Source of the DNA: Ariolimax columbianus
Taxonomy: Eukaryota > Mollusca > Gastropoda > Stylommatophora > Arionidae
Length of the DNA: 64,000 nucleotides
Assembly: GCA_036924085.1 (NCBI GenBank)
Contig: JAVGWX010000005.1
Coordinates: 42,415,664-42,479,663 of the forward strand
Reading direction: 5' to 3'
The notes beneath the pieces are model-generated. The model was not told the origin of the DNA. It searched no databases and saw only the letters and a list, made by a program, of their open reading frames with translations. Below, piece by piece: positions 50,903-62,110 of this stretch (the stretch's first letter is position 1; the number at the start of each line of letters is the position of its first letter). The position numbers and the translations under genes were made by a program.

Positions 50903-51426
50903 GTGGCGTGTTCAAATGAAACCGGACCAAACTGCAACAAGTACGTACGATTTGCATGATGACGTTACTTCTGGTGTAAACAGCACATACCGACTGTCAA
51001 TTTTGCAAAATTTCATTATCCTCAGCAGACCGTTGAAAACATGGCGGGTGTGATACAAAATCCATCCAGAGTTGATCAGCGAGCGGTGATTCGGTTTCTA
51101 ACAGCTGAAGGATGTCGACCAGTTGACATTCATCGCAGAATGCAGGCCGTGTATGGTTACAAAAGTGCGTAGAAGACAACAGTGAAGAACTGGACAACAC
51201 ACAACATGAGTTGACGCAACAATATGCGCAAAACCTGGTCTCGAAAGATCTTTCACACCCGCCCTGTTTTCAACGGTCTGCTGATGAAACTATGAGTTGG
51301 AGGATAATGAAATTTTGCAAACGTGATGGTCGGTATGTGCTATTTACACCAGAAGTGACGTCATCATGCACATCATACGTATGTTCACTTGTTGCAATTT
51401 GGTCCAGTTTCATTTGAACACGCCTC
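50902..51426 (+). mobile_element. Mariner-derived element with long inverted arms
   Basis: The left arm (50902 to about 51052) reads CGTGGCGTGTTCAAATGAAA onward through GCAAAATTTCATTATCCTC to CAGACCGTTGAAAACATGGC. The right arm (about 51253-51426), reverse-complemented, reads GAGGCGTGTTCAAATGAAAC through the same landmarks to CAGACCGTTGAAAACAGGGC. So both arms include the transposase start region. Between them is a short N-terminal coding piece (MAGVIQNPSRVDQRAVIRFL, HRRMQAVYGYKSA) with a stop. It is flanked on both sides by (AT)n, consistent with TA target preference. It is non-autonomous. Confidence 0.78.
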
Positions 51427-51449
51427 ATATATATATATATATATATATA
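51427..51449. repeat. (AT)n microsatellite 3
   Basis: Short AT run at the right end of the mariner-derived element. Confidence 0.9.
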
Positions 51450-51579
51450 GCTTCTTCTTTTCAGCGTCAGATTATGAAGAGGTTTCTCGACCAGGCCCTA
51501 GTATGTGCTTCGTACACGGGGAGCTTTACTGGTTCTGTTATTTCTGCTATTCATATTTTGCGTGGTGGACCCTTGTCTT
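51450..51579 (-). mobile_element. LINE remnant, downstream part (split by copy G)
   Basis: These about 120 nt continue the decayed minus-strand LINE at 52206-53110, because the 13-bp duplication GGACCCTTGTCTT (51567-51579 and 52193-52205) shows that copy G inserted here. The coding content is unclear. Confidence 0.4.
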
Positions 51580-52192
51580 GTTTACAGATGCCTTGTCCGG
51601 GGTTACAGCACTAAAAAGCCAGAAAAATACTGAACTTAATGATTTAAGAGCAGTACTCTGTCAACTACGCCAGCAGTACGCACCAAAAAGAGTAGTGGTA
51701 CAGTGGGTTCCATCCCACTGTAACATTCAAGGCAATGAGGAGGCAGACAGACTCGCAAAAGAAGGTGCAAGATTACCACAACCAGATTCTAGTGACCTAC
51801 GAAAAGTCCAAAAGGCTTATTAGGGCCAGATACATGGCCAAATGGGAAACAGAGCATACTGACTACACAAAAAATGATGCCTATTACCAGTTAAGCAGAA
51901 GAGAGCAGGTCATGGTCTTGAGACTCCGCACAGGCCACAACAGACTGAGGTACCATCTATTCAATAAACTGAAGATAGATGGCACTGACTAATGCACCTA
52001 TGGTACAGGGAAAATGGCCGCTGAACATCTGCTGCAAAATTGCCCGACATACGAGGACCAGAGAAAGCACATGTGGCCATCACCAGTGCCAACACTAGGC
52101 AAGCTCTATGGCAGTGTCGACAGCCTCAGGATGACAGCTGCTTTCTTCGAACAAATACAAGTTGACGTCTGACAGCGTACGAAGAAGAAGAA
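51580..52192 (+). mobile_element. I-like LINE, 5'-truncated copy G
   Basis: It starts inside the third RNase H motif (LFTDALSGVTALKSQKNTEL), continues with VVVQWVPSHCNIQGNEEADR LAKEGA, a 2-nt deletion near 51795, then ARYMAKWETEHTDYTKNDAY, RREQVMVLRLRTGHNRLRYH and a TAA at 51990. The Cys/His region and LGKLYGSVDSLRM with EQIQVDV follow. A (GAA)n tail ends at 52192. The exact 13-bp duplications (51567-51579, 52193-52205) define it. It is a second-subfamily member. Confidence 0.88.
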
Positions 52193-52205
52193 GGACCCTT
52201 GTCTT

Positions 52206-53110
52206 TTTATCCATTGTATCTGTATAGCATTGCTTTCTAAGAGATACTATCTGGTGTTTGCCGTGTTATGTGGCCAAACCATTTGGTTTGCTGTCTCTTG
52301 ATGAGGTCTAGCACTGATATTGTACCTACTTGTTTCCTAATATCTTCGCTTCTGATTCTATCAATTCTTTCATCTTTGTTGTTACAATGTTTCTTTTATT
52401 TTTGCTTGTCAATATCCATTTTTGGTACTGATAGCACAATGTGGATAGGAATATCATGTTGTATAGCATTCTTTGTGTATCAATTGTCATGTGTTACCAT
52501 TGTAATATTGGATACATTTGCCCAATGATTTGACTTGCTTTATTGTATCTGTGTTGGATTTCAGTATCTCCTTTGCTATCTGCTAAGATTATGTTACCTA
52601 GGTACGTGAAATTTTCATGTTTTATTTGATTTTGTATAAATATATTTGTTTTTATTTATTTTTTTGCAATCATAACTTCAGGTTTCTCTGTGTTGATTGT
52701 CATACTGAACAGGCCTCATTAAGATTGTTGATTTGTTCCTGCAGTTGTTTTTCTGAGGTTGCTATTATTGCTTAGTCATCAGCAAAGAGAAGTTCATTTA
52801 ATGATCACTGAGGTTGTTTCCCTCACTAATGTTGGCTTTTTTTCATATTGCGTATGTAATAAACAGTAAAGAAGATAGTACACAACCTTGCCGCGTACAC
52901 CGGTCCTAATATGAAATTGTTCGGAATATCCTGCATTTGTTATTACTGCACGTGTACATTGGCTATTTAGTATTTACATAACAACTTTTACATAGATTGG
53001 TCAGATGTTTATACTTATACTTATAGTTACTCCATATATGTTCTAATATTGCTCAACAGTTATTTCTCCTGGTCCACGAAAACAACGTGTAGTAGTGTCT
53101 GATCATACTT
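52206..53110 (-). mobile_element. Degenerate LINE RT remnant
   Basis: In reverse: VYAARLCTIFFTVYYIRNM, LNELLFADD.AIIATSEKQL, QEQINNLNEACSV (motif C and following helix), then SEDIRKQVGTISVLDLIKRQ and QTKWFGHITRQTPDSIS near the C-terminus. There are many stops. This is an animal LINE of an unassigned family, older than copy G, which inserted in it. Confidence 0.6.
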
Positions 53111-53333
53111 CACTAATAAAATCTTACCCGCCTATATATATAATATATACTATATATTATGCATTAACCTATATCTATAGTATAATTATAATAATATAGA
53201 ATGGAGTTTATAATATATAATATATGTTAGATAGGCCTAACTTTACTATATAAACTTATTAAACTAATAACTTTCTATTACTTTTTTATATAAACTATTA
53301 CTTTAACTATATTATAATTTATTTATTATAATT

Positions 53334-53383
<50 letters not shown>

Positions 53384-53400
53384 ATAATTAGATAATCACA
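53111..53400. repeat. AT-rich low-complexity block with (TA)n
   Basis: Nearly pure A/T with a (TA)n core at about 53339-53382. Confidence 0.85.
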
Positions 53401-54195
53401 ACAGTGTATCATGTATGCGAATGGGGAAAACGATACCATGTTTAGTTTCTTCTTCTACGTCAATGTTGTCATCGCATGGTAGCCCGATACTGAATATTTG
53501 CTTGAGGATTTTCTTATCATGTGATGTTACTGTCGTCCTATTACTTTCAATTTGCGCCATTTTGGCTTTATATCACGTGACGGGTAACATTTCAGGCGTT
53601 CTGAACTTATGTCGTGAAAGATTATTACGTTCAGGGTCTCCAACAGGACTTTCATCAGGGGGTGCAAAGTTTCTTCCAGGCCCCCTTTTTTTTTACTGTG
53701 AGTCATCATGTTTATATCCACTACTGTTTTATGCGATGTATTACAATCTGCAAGATTAAAATGGGAACTAAAGAAAAGAGAAGGGTGGGACGGAACGCTA
53801 ATTTGATTTTCTGTATTTGAAAAGTTATGTTCATAAACTCCCTCCACAGCACTGCTTTGATCTAGCCGTAAGAGACACTGGACAGGATGCACCACTATAG
53901 ATAGCGAATGGGCCTATTTCAAACTGGCAATGACAAATGTTCTTTAAGGTATGTGGAACTAAATCCTTAAGACGTAGATGGGGTTGGGAAGAACAGTCTG
54001 GTGAAATGAAGATCAAAGTCTCTTTGGAGACCAAAAAGAAAGTGTATAAGACATGGCTCACTTCAAAGGAACCACCGATTTATGTTTCTTAGATTTAACA
54101 GAAGATTTAACAAACAGATGTTCAAGGAGTAAGCTTAGGCCCAGTATGGCGAGCATATCTCAAACATATGCATGCTCTGCCATGTAGACATTCTA
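53401..54195. other. Intergenic, nothing recognised
   Basis: Open frames on both strands here (for example 53415-53759 + and 53527-53895 -) overlap each other and carry no motif I know. No gene is called. Confidence 0.3.
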
Positions 54196-55730
54196 CAAAA
54201 GCATCACAGCTATGAGACTAGGTAATAATAGTTACCACCCAACAGCAATCTTTAACGATAGCAGCTGGTCCCTCTACTCGAGGGGTAAGAACGGAGAGGG
54301 TGTTCAAATGAATACTTTCACGACCTTCATAATCCAAGGGCAAATGCCATTCGTACCTCGACACACGGACCCCCTAGAGCTTGACATACTGATTCAAGCG
54401 GTGGAAAGAGAACTAAAAAAAATTCCAAGAATAAGTCAATGGGTGACGACGGCATTCCTACAAAGGAGAGCTGTAGATAAAAGAAATATTCACATCGGCA
54501 TGGAGAGAAAGAAAAGCCTCAGACGACAGGCAGCGAACACTAATAACGACCATAAGGAAAGGAAAGGGCTCGGAGCTGAGCTTTAACACCTATAGAAGCA
54601 TTTCGTTGTCAAGTTTATGCAAAACTTCTCAGCTAAACAAAATTCCAGTTGGGTCTCAGCAAGCGCCAAAAGTACACCAATGCAAATGTGCGAGAAAACA
54701 ATTGAATACATCGAGCATTTCAACCTAGCGTTTGTCGATCATGAGAAATCATTCAACTATTGACACAAATAGACTCTGGGCCTTACTTAACAATATGAGG
54801 ACTCTGTACCGAGGGAACGAAAGTGTGGTTCGTACAGATATACCTTTCCAACCACCAAGGGTGTACCCCATGAATGTGTGCTGTACCCTCTGATTTTTAA
54901 CATTTATATGCACAAAAGTATGTCAGAGGCCTATCAGACAGCGACACATATATGAACTGTTATTCACAAGTTTCCGATGCCCTGTTATACTGAAGAACCT
55001 CATTTCCGACACAGCACCGCAGGTATTGAAACTCAAGATTACACTGCCGATGGCACCAATGAATTCATCTATCTCGGTAACATGATATTATGCGATAGGC
55101 GCAGCTATCCCGATATGTCAAGGCGGATAGGACTAGCTGCGTCTGCTATGCACGACCTCCGACGTGTGTGGACTAATGGCAAGATCTCTCTTGAGGCAAA
55201 CATCCGCATCTACCAGTCCTGCGTGTTCCCAGTCCTGCTTTACGGCTCCGAAATCTGAACATTGCTGAAACATGAAATGTCGAGACTGGAAGCATTCCAC
55301 ATGAGCAATCAGCGGCGTATCCTGGCATTCGATGGCATGACTACATCCGCAATGTGGAGGTCTTTGGTAAAAAAGGCCTCCAGCCAATCTCAGAAACATT
55401 TGACCGACGTCGAGTTTCTTTTTTCGACTGGACCAGGAAACCCGGCCTAGAAGACATTACACAAGTCGTTCCTCAGCCCCAAAAGTCTTCCCCCGACCGA
55501 CTGGAGGCGCAAAAGAGGCCGCCCCCCCCCCCCCCCCCCACACAATATGAACGAGACCTGGAACAACGCCATAGCAGTGGGTCATGGATCCAACGTCTAA
55601 GCGAACATTATTATAATGTTATACAGACAAACATAAATTCCGAAATATTTTTGCAGTATTGGACACATCTATTGGGCGCATCATTACGTCTAAGACAACT
55701 CTCGGGGTGGGTAGACAGCGGGGAACACTA
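54196..55730 (+). mobile_element. LINE remnant: RT core to C-terminus
   Basis: The + strand shows an RT-linker region (about 54380-54586), then IEYIEHFNLAFVDHEKSFNY (motif A), GVPHECVLYPLIFNIYMHKS (motif B, broken), and TADGTNEFIYLGNMILCDRR. SYPDMSRRIGLAASAMHDLR, NIRIYQSCVFPVLLYGSEI and after a stop LEAFHMSNQRRILAFDG follow. Motif C is not recognisable. An 18-base C run at 55522-55539 lies inside the decayed C-terminus. Non-functional; it may be RTE-like. Confidence 0.68.
55522..55539. repeat. Poly-C run (18 nt)
   Basis: Pure cytosine tract within degenerate LINE sequence. A 24-base one is at 61021. Confidence 0.95.
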
Positions 55731-57059
55731 AACTTTAACATTTAGAACGTGACTCTCAAGTAGGCGCATACGATCAAGTAGCTGGGCAGCATTTCTCAGA
55801 TGACTGCAGGTGTGACAGAGAATTTGAGACCAAATCTTAGAAAGCAGCAGGAATGACTCATCAACCATCGCCACTACTCAAACATCCCCACATTAGCCTG
55901 GCATCGAAGCTGTAAACTGATCCACACCATCTTCTTACCAGCCCTGTGCTATCAGAGCCAAACATAGGCCATGTCCAAAGAGCGGGAGAGTAAAATCTCT
56001 ACCTGTGAAATGAATTGCCAGTGAACGGTCGCTAAATTCTCCACTAGAGACAGATTGAAGTAGGAGATTTCAACCTATGGGCCGAATATATGTCCCGGCA
56101 GAAGGTGCGCTAGTTCGGTCGTGAGATTGCCCCCTGATCAGCTTCTCCTGCTAGCTTGCAATGCCCGACAGTCCGGCTTCGGAGCGAGTGGATGACCGAA
56201 GGATAGGTGGAAAGACACCGTAAAAACGATTTTTCAGCGACAATGGTTTACGACGTCCGATGCCACGCACCTGGAGAGACGACAGGTTGCCCACACGGTC
56301 CATCAGGGTACAAGTGGATCAATAACTAACTCCATCAACTATATATTTTTTTTAAATAAAAGAGGATTAGAGAAAAGAGTGTACATTTGATTTAAACATC
56401 TTTGTTTGTACAGATAAGGAAAAATAATTCACATTGGAATTTTCATTTTAATTGCAATGCAGATTAGATCAACAGATCCGATAATTATTAGTACAAAGTC
56501 GTTATGAATTTTACAAATCCAGTCCCTCCAAAAGGTCTATGGGAGTAGAAATTTTGACTATGAGTGAGGTAACCCTACATAAACCTCTGACAGAGCAGTT
56601 CCTCAAATAGATGCAGCAGATGCTAGGCCCACCAGCCCGTGAACATGTCCAGATCACGATCGAGACGTCGCCCAGGGAACACACCTTGGTTAAACAAGGA
56701 CTCAACCAAAACCACAGTCTGTTTAGTTAACAGGCGCACTACAACAATCAGGCTGCCACTCATCCGCGTGTGGAAAACTCAGTTTAAGGGACCGATGTGA
56801 ACAACTGGCATATGTGGACAACTTTGCGAATGAACAGTGCAGGACACTTACTTGCCCAGAAATACTGTAAAAGACGGAGATCATTAATCCACCATGTCGA
56901 TGCGGAAAGCCAGAGCAAATCACTATCTTTACGTGTTCATATATTTTCAGACATGCGTACCACGTAGCCTGCACACCTTACTTTCTTATTAACCGCCGTA
57001 TCTACCACGTCATTGAAGCAAGTTTAACTCCCGATGGCGGTTTGTGGATGTGGTCTCGT
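55731..57059. other. Unassigned sequence
   Basis: No gene was recognised in about 1.3 kb. It may be further LINE debris, but no RT or endonuclease motif could be read. Confidence 0.3.
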
Positions 57060-57500
57060 AGTAAAAGTGACAGCGTTCAACGCTCCATCGTTAGTTGAGT
57101 AGCTTGAAGCCCCGCCATGTTACTTTTTCGTAGATTCCACACATCGCAGACATTTACCATGGCTGGAATGACCAGGCTGTTGAAGGTGTGAGCTCCCGCT
57201 TTGTTGTTTTTTATCTTCTGAAATACTGTCTTGATGCGGTTACAGCTACCCTTCGTGATATTTCTTTATACATATCACATAAGTTCTTCGTTTAAGTAGA
57301 TGTATGAATTCACGTTTTGACGGATACAATTCCAAGTCGCATTTCCTCGCAGGGACAGGAACTGTTTATCACTCATTGTGTCTTTAGTCTATTAATTTTA
57401 GACCAACTGTCTCACTTGCGTTGTTGAGCTCATTTAGACATTGCTAAGCTTGCTTGATGCAGTGGCTTATGATGACTATGTCGTAGATGGTTTATCATTT
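57060..57500 (-). mobile_element. Small LINE RT remnant
   Basis: In reverse: IYDIVIISHCIKQA (motif C with the first Asp changed), CLNELNNASETVGLKI and EISRRVAVTASRQYFRR. These correspond to FADDIVIIS and the following helices of a LINE RT. It faces the + strand fragment at 57509. Confidence 0.5.
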
Positions 57501-57508
57501 CTCCGTCT

Positions 57509-58250
57509 ATGGTAATATATTCCCAATTTAGTGTTCGGAAGACTTCCGCCGGTTCCTCAACAGGAAAAGCCACAGGACTGGATGGCGTCAATGTTTTTCG
57601 TGCGGGATGTGAAAAGCTTGCAAGCGAGTTCACGAAACTGTTTAATAAATGTTTAAACGAAGGTCACATACCTAACGAATGGAAAACTTCTAAAACAAAA
57701 CTTATTCACAAAAAGGGAACACAAAAACAACCTTGCGAACTATTGTCCGATATGTTTGCTGTCATCCCTTTACAAGCTTTTTACGACAGTAATTATGAAC
57801 AGATTAGAAAAGCAACGATGAGAATCATCCACAAAAGCAGGTGGGATTCAGGAAGGGCCACTGCAAGATTGACTCTTCCATACTCTCCACCAGCAAATGG
57901 GGAGGGCAAAGGTCAAGGATGTGCGTATGCACCTATCTCTAGTATTCGTGGAGTTCGAAAAAGCCTTCGATAATATTGAAGTGGTCGCAGTCACAAATGC
58001 CCTACGAAATCAAAGTATCGGAACACTATGCGCTGCTTTTAGCAGATATAAATGAGGGATATTCTACAAATATATATCTTTTTAACCGACCAATCATCAT
58101 ACAAATTGAACATGTCGTACGACAGGGTGTTACAATATCTCTCAAACATTTGACGACAGCCCCTTGGGAAGTCTTCCGTACACTAAAAGAAATCTTGACA
58201 GCCAAAAATGAAGAAACTGTTAGCGATACTCGTGTCAAGCAGATCAAGTA
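57509..58250 (+). mobile_element. LINE RT N-terminal remnant
   Basis: The + strand reads FRKTSAGSSTGKATGLDGVN-like sequence, VFRAGCEKLASEFTKLFNKC, LNEGHIPNEWKTSKTKLIHK and KGTQKQ, matching the KAxGxDGV...EWKxxxxxxIxKKG region of LINE RTs. A decayed, frameshifted region follows to about 58250. Confidence 0.6.
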
Positions 58251-58739
58251 AGCGAAGTGGGATGAGACGACGGCCGATTACCCGACGAAGGTAAGACGTG
58301 GAAAACTCTAGCAGAATGTTAGCTTATACCAAGGAAAACTTTCCATGACTCAGAAGGAAATAAAGTGACATCTGGCTTATCTGAAAATAGACGGTCAATT
58401 CCATTTCAGCATCAAAACAGGTGAATGCTTTATATTCTCAGGGAGAGAGAATATTGGCTGAGTTAGTTTCCTCTTTTAAAAAAGAGCGTCCACAGCATTG
58501 TTCAGAAACAATCCAGAACGATCATATCTTAATAATCAGATTGAAGAGGAAGAAAATGAACATTACAATAATACATGTTTTACACAGCAACAACAGCAGC
58601 AGAGAAAGAAGAAATGAACAAGTTTTCAAATGATGTACAGGAAGGAGACCATGCAGAATGTAGATACATGCGACATCATAATATTCATGCTCATGCACAG
58701 AGGGGTGGTGGGGGTGGAAGAAGACTGCTCCAAGATCCT
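58251..58739. other. Unassigned sequence
   Basis: A-rich sequence with short frames; nothing recognised. Confidence 0.3.
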
Positions 58740-60290
58740 AGAGCCTACAAATATTTTCAAATGTGAAATGGATATACTGGGATTAAAATCAATATGTATT
58801 ATGGAGGAAATGGTTTAAAAACATTGGAGGGATTAAAAGTGAATAAATGTCTAGGTCAAGATGGTATCCATCCAAAAATGCTATTTGAAATTAGAGACCA
58901 ACTAGCAAAACCATTGTATATACTATGTTCTCAATCACTTGCAAAAAGGATCGTTCCACGGGATTGGAAAGATGCAGGAGTGATCCCCTTATTCAAAAAT
59001 GGCAAAAAATCAGATCCAGCGAATTATAGACCGGTGAGTTTAACGAGCATAGTCTGTAAAATGTTAGAATCAATAATCAAAGAAAACTTTGCAATGCATC
59101 TAGACAGGTTTAATCTAATCAGAAATAGTCAGCATGGGTTTACTAGAGGGAGATCATGATTACAATTTTTTTAGAATTCATGGAGGAGGTTTCTAAAAGC
59201 TAAGGGAAAACCACTGGATGTTATTTATCTATATTTTGCAAAGGCTTTTTGATAGAGTACCTCATCGAAGATTATTTAAAAAGTTAAAATCACATGGAAT
59301 AGGTGGGGAGGTTGACAATTGGATTGAAAATTGATTAACGGGAAGAAGGCAGAGAGTGTGCATAAATAAGGAGTACTCTGAGTGGGGTGAAGTAAAAAGT
59401 GGAGTGCCACATCGCTCGGTTTTTTGACCAATATTGTTCTTGATATATATATTTCCGGACGGCACAAAACTATGTAGGAGTGTCTCATCTATAGCAGATA
59501 TATATATATATTGAGGTCGGATTTAGAAAACATTCGACTGATCTTTGAGGATGGAGTTTAATATAGATAAATGTACAGTCATCATCATAGGTCGATCCAA
59601 TATGGAACATAATTACAGAATGGACGAGAACAATATTTGAATGTTAGATAAGGAAAGGGACCTAGGGGTTAAAATAGAGCATACAGTGAGTAAGCAAATC
59701 CCCGAAACAGTAAATAAGGCAAATGCGATGTTAGGTATGAATAAAAGAAATATAAACATAGGAGTAAGGCTGTGATATAACTGTATAAAAAATTAGTTAG
59801 ACCTAGATTGGAGTACCATTTAGATGTGTGGAGTCCTTATCGTAAAGGAGATATAAATATGCTGGAGATGATATAAAGAAGACCGACACAACTGATAGTG
59901 GGATTCCAGAATTACAGTTACGAGAAAAGACTCAGAAAAATCGGCTTAGTGCCTTGGAAAAAGAAGAATTCGAGGAGACAATACAGGTTTATAAGATAAT
60001 CACAGGAATGGTTTAATTAGACTATAACAAGTTTGTTTTCAAAATGCAACCACCAACGAGAATAAGTGGGCACATTTACAAATTAGCTAAAAAAAAAAAA
60101 AATACAGATTGAATATTATGACATATTTTGTTAGTCAGAGAAGGGTGAATACTTGGAATGCTTTGCCCCATGAGGTAATAGAGGCAGAGACAGTTAATGC
60201 ATTTAAAGAATAGATTGAATGCGTATAGCTTTTAGAACAGGGTAATGCAAATGTAACTGGTTGTCTACAGACCTGTTTGAAAATCAAAAG
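58740..60290 (+). mobile_element. L2/CR1-like LINE, copy 3
   Basis: This is the oldest and longest of the three L2/CR1-like 3' pieces. LEGLKVNKCLGQDGIHPKML, AKRIVPRDWKDAGVIPLFKN, NYRPVSLTSIVCKMLESIIK and NSQHGFTRGRS lie at 58794-59159. Then come decayed motif A (DVIYLYFAKAF), motif B (SGVPHRSVF), the palm end with MEFNIDKCTVI-like sequence, VRPRLEYHLDVWSPYRKGDI, and the C-terminus to about 60270. Motif C is damaged. The 3' (TTAAG)n tail seen in the other copies is not preserved. Confidence 0.78.
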
Positions 60291-60334
60291 GCGATTATTT
60301 CAATTAAAGAAAAACTAACAGAATCACGTCCAAT

Positions 60335-60826
60335 TAGACATGGGATATGACAACGTTAGCTGCTTTCACCGAATCTGCTTTGCACGCAGTGTATGGTGAC
60401 AAAATCGCGTCGAAGACAATAGTGAAGAATTGGACAACGATGTTTAAAGACGGACGTAAAAGAACGAAAGGTCTTCCGAGACCACGTCAGCACATATTGT
60501 TGCGCCAGAAGATGCCATCACCAAAATCGTTACAGCAAGTCGGGTCACCATACACTGGCTGCGTTCTGCGATGAATGTCAACTGATCGAAATCCTTCAGC
60601 TGTTAGAAACTGAATCACCGCTCGTCTATCAAATCTGGACCAATTCCGTATCACAACCTCCATATTTTTAACGGTCTGCTGAAGAAACTATGAGTCGGAG
60701 GATAATGCAATTTTGCAAACTTGACGATTGGTATGTGTTGTTTACACCAGAATTGACGTCATCACGCACATCGTACGTATGTTCACTTGGTGCAGTTAGG
60801 TCCGTTTTAATTTGAACAAGCCTCGT
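60335..60826 (+). mobile_element. Mariner-derived element, head-to-head copy
   Basis: On the + strand at 60376-60480, AVYGDKIASKTIVKNWTTMF KDGRKR is the second part of the transposase HTH. From 60826 back to about 60565, the minus strand holds an element start (GAGGCTTGTTCAAATTAAAA, then GCAAAATTGCATTATCCTCC, then a transposase start with RFDRRAVIQFLTAEGFRSVD). Two starts therefore meet head-to-head, similar in plan to 50902-51426. It ends against a GATA-like repeat at 60826-60845. Non-functional. Confidence 0.65.
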
Positions 60827-60899
60827 AGATAGATAGATATACAAGTATATATATCTAATATCGAGATCTTGCTATGTTCACGAATGATATGTTAATGAC

Positions 60900-61560
60900 T
60901 CTTCGGCTCTCACAGGGTAGGGGGTGCTATGCTATGTTGTTCAGTGCATAAGCCCTGACAATGACCAACCCTGAGACGGCAAAGTAGTCTTTCTATGAGA
61001 ATTTCCACACCATCATTCTGCCCCCCCCCCCCCCCCCCCCCCCCTTTCCGACAAGCTCATATTTCTTGGAGATTTCAAAGCTAGAGTCGGTTCTGAAGTT
61101 CTGACCATCACTTCTTGGGGGAGGGTCGGGGGTGGGGAGGGGATACTTGAGGAAACAATGCATATATCAAAGGGCAACAGTAATGGCCAACTATTGCTGA
61201 ACCTGTGTGCCTTTCATTGCCTCTCTATGACAAATACCAAATTTCGTCTGCCCACCCGAACAAAGCGTGGATGCATTCTCGATCTAAACAGTGGCATATC
61301 ATCGACTATGTTATCACTCGACAGAGGATAGACAGGGCGTGCGTTGACTAAGACCACGTTTCGTCAAGGGAAAACAGCGATATAAGTTGGAAGACAAGCG
61401 ATGGACTTAAACAGTCTGCAGGAATGCAACATATGGCAAGTTGATGTTGAAGATCCATTGCAGCCAACCTTCGAAGCAGGAACGGCACTTGACAACATCA
61501 ATGTGCATTATTTAGTGCACACAGCTATTTAGTTCATCCATAAGAAGATGTTTGTCCACG
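60900..61560 (+). mobile_element. RTE-like LINE endonuclease fragment
   Basis: The + strand gives FSDKLIFLGDFKARVGSE (the GDF motif, with Asn lost to Lys) and then PTRTKRGCILDL.SGISSTML or, in frame, NKAWMHSRSKQWHIIDYVIT RQRIDRACVD. This corresponds to WMHPRSxxWHLIDYVIxRxRD of RTE-like endonucleases. A linker remnant runs to about 61550. A 24-base C run at 61021-61044 sits just before the GDF motif. Confidence 0.65.
61021..61044. repeat. Poly-C run (24 nt)
   Basis: Pure cytosine tract inside a decayed endonuclease region. Confidence 0.97.
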
Positions 61561-62030
61561 AGAGAGACAGAAAGAGAAAGACAAATAATTGCTTTTTTGA
61601 AAGCTATTTTTCTACTATTTTGTTCGTACTTTTAAATCATTTTCTTGCATCTTCTCTTAAAGATATCTGGCAACGTTGATGGGATGATGTTGTTACCATA
61701 TTATTGGATTGATGTCGGGATTAGTGAAAACTGATCTTGTGGCACTGCCATACTGTAAAGAATAACGTCTGCTTTAATTCTGCCACACAAAGTTCATTCA
61801 AGCGAAACGCCACCAAAGCCAGAGAAGATCATGAAAGGCTTTAAGCTGTATCCTTGCCAATGGTATCTGTTAATATGGTCACGTTATAATTTACTAAATT
61901 TAGTCATATAATAATATCAGGGATAGAGGAAACTATCAACTTGTGAGTTTGAAAAGTTGTGACCGAAAAGTGCAGTGAAGTGAGTTTATTATTATTAGAC
62001 AATAATTTATTAATTATTATTAAGTTAATT
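61561..62030. other. Intergenic, AT-rich, nothing recognised
   Basis: No repeat boundary or gene is visible. TTATTATTATTAG at about 61985 may belong to the RTE-like tail that follows. Confidence 0.3.
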
Positions 62031-62110
62031 AGAATAATTGCCCATCGCAAGTGAAGATGGCAACATCAGCAGACAAGTTATTCAGATGTGATCACTGTGC
62101 TGAAAGTATA
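62030..62110 (-). mobile_element. RTE-like LINE 3' terminus (reversed)
   Basis: AATTGCCCATCGCAAGTGAA and AGTTATTCAGATGTGATCAC match the reversed 3' end of the element at 5145-5205. Only about 80 nt remain before + strand LINE sequence begins. Confidence 0.6.

Noticed and set aside
50396..51053. Open frames encoding long Tyr-Ile repeats
   Set aside because: These are translations of (AT)n microsatellites and not proteins.
53415..53895. Overlapping 114- and 122-codon frames on opposite strands
   Set aside because: No motif or homology that I recognise, and neither shows exon signals.
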